From Maritimibacter sp. (lineage in GTDB: Bacteria > Pseudomonadota > Alphaproteobacteria > Rhodobacterales > Rhodobacteraceae), in NCBI GenBank assembly GCA_020441225.1, contig JAGRMP010000507.1, forward strand, positions 1-7,478: a stretch of 7,478 nucleotides of DNA, written 5' to 3'. The notes beneath the pieces are model-generated. The model saw nothing but the letters and a program-made list of their open reading frames with translations, was not told the origin of the DNA and did not search any database. Below are positions 5,848 to 7,478 of the stretch, piece after piece. The number at the start of each line of letters is the position of its first letter. The first letter of the stretch is position 1. Position numbers and translations under genes: made by a program.

Positions 5848-6645
5848 TCAGACGTCGAAGCCGATCGTCATCCCGTCGTAGGCGGGGGTGACATGGGCGG
5901 GGGTCTCGGCGGCGACGTCGTCGTAATCGAGATCGATATGCATGTTGGTGAGCACGCCCCGTTCGGCGCCGGATCGTTCGAGCCAGCGCAGCGCGGTTTC
6001 GAGATTGGCGTGGGTCGGGTGCGGCTTGCGCCGAAGCGCGTCGATGATGAAGACCGCGAGCCCGTCGAGGAGCGGCCAGGCCTCGGGCTTGATCTCGGAG
6101 ACATCGGGCAGGTAGGCGAGATCGGCGATGCGGAAGCCGAGCGCGTCGATGGCGCCGTGTTCGACCTCGAACGGATGCAGGGTGATGGCCCCGCCTGCGC
6201 CCTCGACGGTGACATCGCCGGTGATCGTGTGCAGATCGAGGATCGGCGGGTAGGAGGAGCCGGCGGGCTGGACGAAAGCGTAGCCGAACCGGCCGAGCAG
6301 AGCGTCCTGGGTGGCGCCATCGGCCCAGACCGGCAGGCGGCGGCCGATGTTGTAGACCACCTGGCGCAGATCGTCGAGCCCGTGCACGTGGTCGGCATGG
6401 GAATGGGTGAAGACCACCGCGTCGAGCTCGGAAACCCGCGCGTCGAGCAGTTGGGCGCGCAGATCCGGCGAGGTGTCGATCAGGACGCGGGTGGTGCCGG
6501 CCGCGGTCTCGCGGGTGATGAGCAGCGAGCAGCGGCGGCGGGCGTTTTTCGGGTTGTCGGGGTTGCATTCGCCCCAGTGGCCGCCGATGCGCGGCACGCC
6601 GCCCGAGGAGCCGCAGCCGAGGATGGTGAAGGAGAGCCGGGCCAT
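5848..6645 (-). CDS. MBL-fold metallo-hydrolase, PhnP-like
   Basis: A 265-aa cytoplasmic metallo-beta-lactamase-fold enzyme. The N-terminus LGCGSSGGVPRIGGHWG (9-25) and NPKNARRRCS (31-40) define a widespread PhnP-like subfamily; HSHADH (81-86) is the dinuclear metal motif. Further likely ligands or catalytic residues are H163 (VEHG), D181 (YLPD), H212 (THANLETAL, comparable to the catalytic-His region of PhnP) and H236 (TNMHIDLDY). E. coli PhnP is a phosphoribosyl cyclic phosphodiesterase, but its N-terminal cysteine cluster (WGCECAAC) is reduced here to one Cys (WGEC), and no phn genes are nearby. The substrate is therefore open, probably a phosphodiester. Its ATG overlaps the TatD stop by one base (TGATG), implying translational coupling. 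The pairing with tatD is, from memory, common in alphaproteobacteria. Confidence 0.9.
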   Translation of the reverse strand: MARLSFTILGCGSSGGVPRIGGHWGECNPDNPKNARRRCSLLITRETAAGTTRVLIDTSPDLRAQLLDARVSELDAVVFTHSHADHVHGLDDLRQVVYNIGRRLPVWADGATQDALLGRFGYAFVQPAGSSYPPILDLHTITGDVTVEGAGGAITLHPFEVEHGAIDALGFRIADLAYLPDVSEIKPEAWPLLDGLAVFIIDALRRKPHPTHANLETALRWLERSGAERGVLTNMHIDLDYDDVAAETPAHVTPAYDGMTIGFDV

Positions 6646-7448
6646 CAGGCGGCCCCTGTCCAGGCGGCGGCCTTGGAAAAGAGCCGGTCGAAATTGGCCT
6701 GGGTCTGCGCCGCGAAAGCGGGGTAGTCGAGGCCGAAGACCTCGGCGCCGACCCGGGCGGTGTCGGCGGTATAGGCCGGTTCGTTGCGCTTGCCGCGGTG
6801 GGGCGGGGGCGCGAGATAGGGGCTGTCGGTCTCGACCAGGATCCGGTCAACGGGGGCGGCGGCGAAGATCTCGCGGACCTCGGACGATTTCGGGAAGGCG
6901 GCGATACCGGACATCGAGAGGTAGAAGCCGAGATCGAGGGCCGCGCGGGCGAGCGCCGGGCCCGAGGAAAAGCAGTGCATGACGCAGGCATAGGGGCCGG
7001 CGGCATGTTCCTCTGCGAGGATGCGGGCCATGTCGTCGTCTGCGTCGCGCGAGTGGATGATAAGCGGCAGGCCGGTCCGCCGCGCCGCCTCGATATGGAG
7101 GCGCAGGCTCTCCTGCTGCGCCGCCCTGGTCTCGGCGGTGTAGTGGTAATCGAGCCCGGTCTCGCCGATGCCGACGAACTTGGGGTGGGCGGCGAGGGCG
7201 AGGATGTTGTCGACGGAGAGCGGGGCTTCCTCGGCGACATGCATCGGGTGGAGGCCGCCGGCCCAGAACACCGGGTCGTGCTCCTCGGCGAGGGCTCTTG
7301 CCTTGGGGAAGGTGGCGTGGCGGGTGGCGATGGTGACCATCCGGGTCACGCCCGCCGCGCCGGCGCGCGCGATCACCTCGGCGACCTCGCCGTCGAAGGC
7401 CGGGAAGTCGAGGTGGCAATGGCTGTCGGTGATCTCGGCTTGGCGCAT
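6645..7448 (-). CDS. TatD-family metal-dependent hydrolase (YcfH-like)
   Basis: A 267-aa cytoplasmic TIM-barrel metallohydrolase of the amidohydrolase superfamily; the family includes 3'-5' DNases and D-aminoacyl-tRNA-processing or repair-related enzymes. Motifs in order: TDSHCHLDF (7-15; metal ligands H10, H12), GLHPMH (65-70), IGETGLDYHY (94-103; bridging E96), IIHSRDAD (130-137; H132), MHCFSS (157-162; H158) and VETDSPYLAPPPHRGKRNEP (205-224; D208). Length and motifs are complete. The start at 7448 has GAGG just upstream on the minus strand. Only 30 bases remain before the window edge, so the upstream partner is not visible; in alphaproteobacteria this gene often follows holB or metG (known context, not seen). 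It ends one base into the MBL gene. Physiological substrate is not fixed by sequence. Confidence 0.93.
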   Translation of the reverse strand: MRQAEITDSHCHLDFPAFDGEVAEVIARAGAAGVTRMVTIATRHATFPKARALAEEHDPVFWAGGLHPMHVAEEAPLSVDNILALAAHPKFVGIGETGLDYHYTAETRAAQQESLRLHIEAARRTGLPLIIHSRDADDDMARILAEEHAAGPYACVMHCFSSGPALARAALDLGFYLSMSGIAAFPKSSEVREIFAAAPVDRILVETDSPYLAPPPHRGKRNEPAYTADTARVGAEVFGLDYPAFAAQTQANFDRLFSKAAAWTGAA

Positions 7449-7478
7449 GCGCCTCGTTCCCCGCGGTTCCGGTCAGGT

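Noticed and set aside
4945..6726. A 593-codon open frame on the plus strand opposite AEC, MBL and TatD
   Set aside because: It is antisense to three well-recognised genes, crosses the intergenic hairpins and shows no domain motif. The composition (Gly, Ala, Asp, Arg) is that expected from the complement of GC-rich codons.
4379..7240. A 953-codon open frame on the minus strand
   Set aside because: It runs out of frame across the znuA 3' end and the AEC, MBL and TatD genes, and its product is Arg/Pro/Ala-rich low-complexity sequence. It is an open shadow frame typical of high-GC DNA.
7449..7478. TGA at 7475-7473 on the minus strand as the stop of an upstream gene (for example holB or metG)
   Set aside because: Only a few bases remain before the edge, too few to show a reading frame, so no gene is called.

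Overview
The window is about 7.5 kb of very GC-rich, densely packed bacterial DNA. The gene families, the tight 1-8 bp overlaps and the gene order (a prephenate dehydrogenase end followed by an extensin-like gene; a zinc-uptake locus with zur, znuC and znuB divergent from znuA; a TatD hydrolase followed by an MBL hydrolase) point to an alphaproteobacterium, most likely a Rhodobacterales/Rhodobacteraceae member. This is inferred from protein style and synteny, as no rRNA or other taxonomic marker is present.

Layout. (1) 1-1241, plus strand: the 3' end of a prephenate/arogenate dehydrogenase gene, overlapping by 4 bp (ATGA) a secreted extensin-like-domain protein with a LAS-type zinc peptidase signature, followed by a hairpin-plus-T3 candidate terminator. 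(2) 1242-1434: a convergent gap with no supported gene. (3) 1435-4674: a complete high-affinity zinc importer locus. zur, znuC and znuB run leftward as one overlapping operon, and znuA runs rightward. Between them, an AT-rich 18-bp imperfect palindrome is the probable Zur operator. It covers the -10 elements of two opposed promoters, so zinc-loaded Zur should shut both transcripts and autoregulate itself. (4) 4732-5661, minus strand: an AEC (auxin efflux carrier) family transporter, convergent with znuA. (5) 5662-5847: a gap holding two adjacent GC-rich hairpins around an AGTATTTT / CCAAGAAAAAG segment, resembling a dispersed intergenic element of Rhodobacteraceae. (6) 5848-7448, minus strand: an MBL-fold hydrolase and a TatD-family hydrolase overlapping by 1 bp, the end of an operon that begins outside the window.

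How it works together. ZnuA captures periplasmic zinc with three conserved His ligands and a His/Asp-rich loop, ZnuB forms the membrane channel, ZnuC hydrolyses ATP and carries an unusually long His-rich C-terminal tail, and Zur senses cytoplasmic zinc. The remaining genes are housekeeping or membrane functions with no visible tie to zinc.

I see no CRISPR array, phage, insertion sequence, tRNA or rRNA, and no sign of a new defence or mobile system. The observations most worth following are the shared-minus-10 divergent Zur promoter, the His tail of ZnuC, the 12-bp tandem repeat that builds the ZnuA signal peptide, and the two-hairpin element at 5710-5768.
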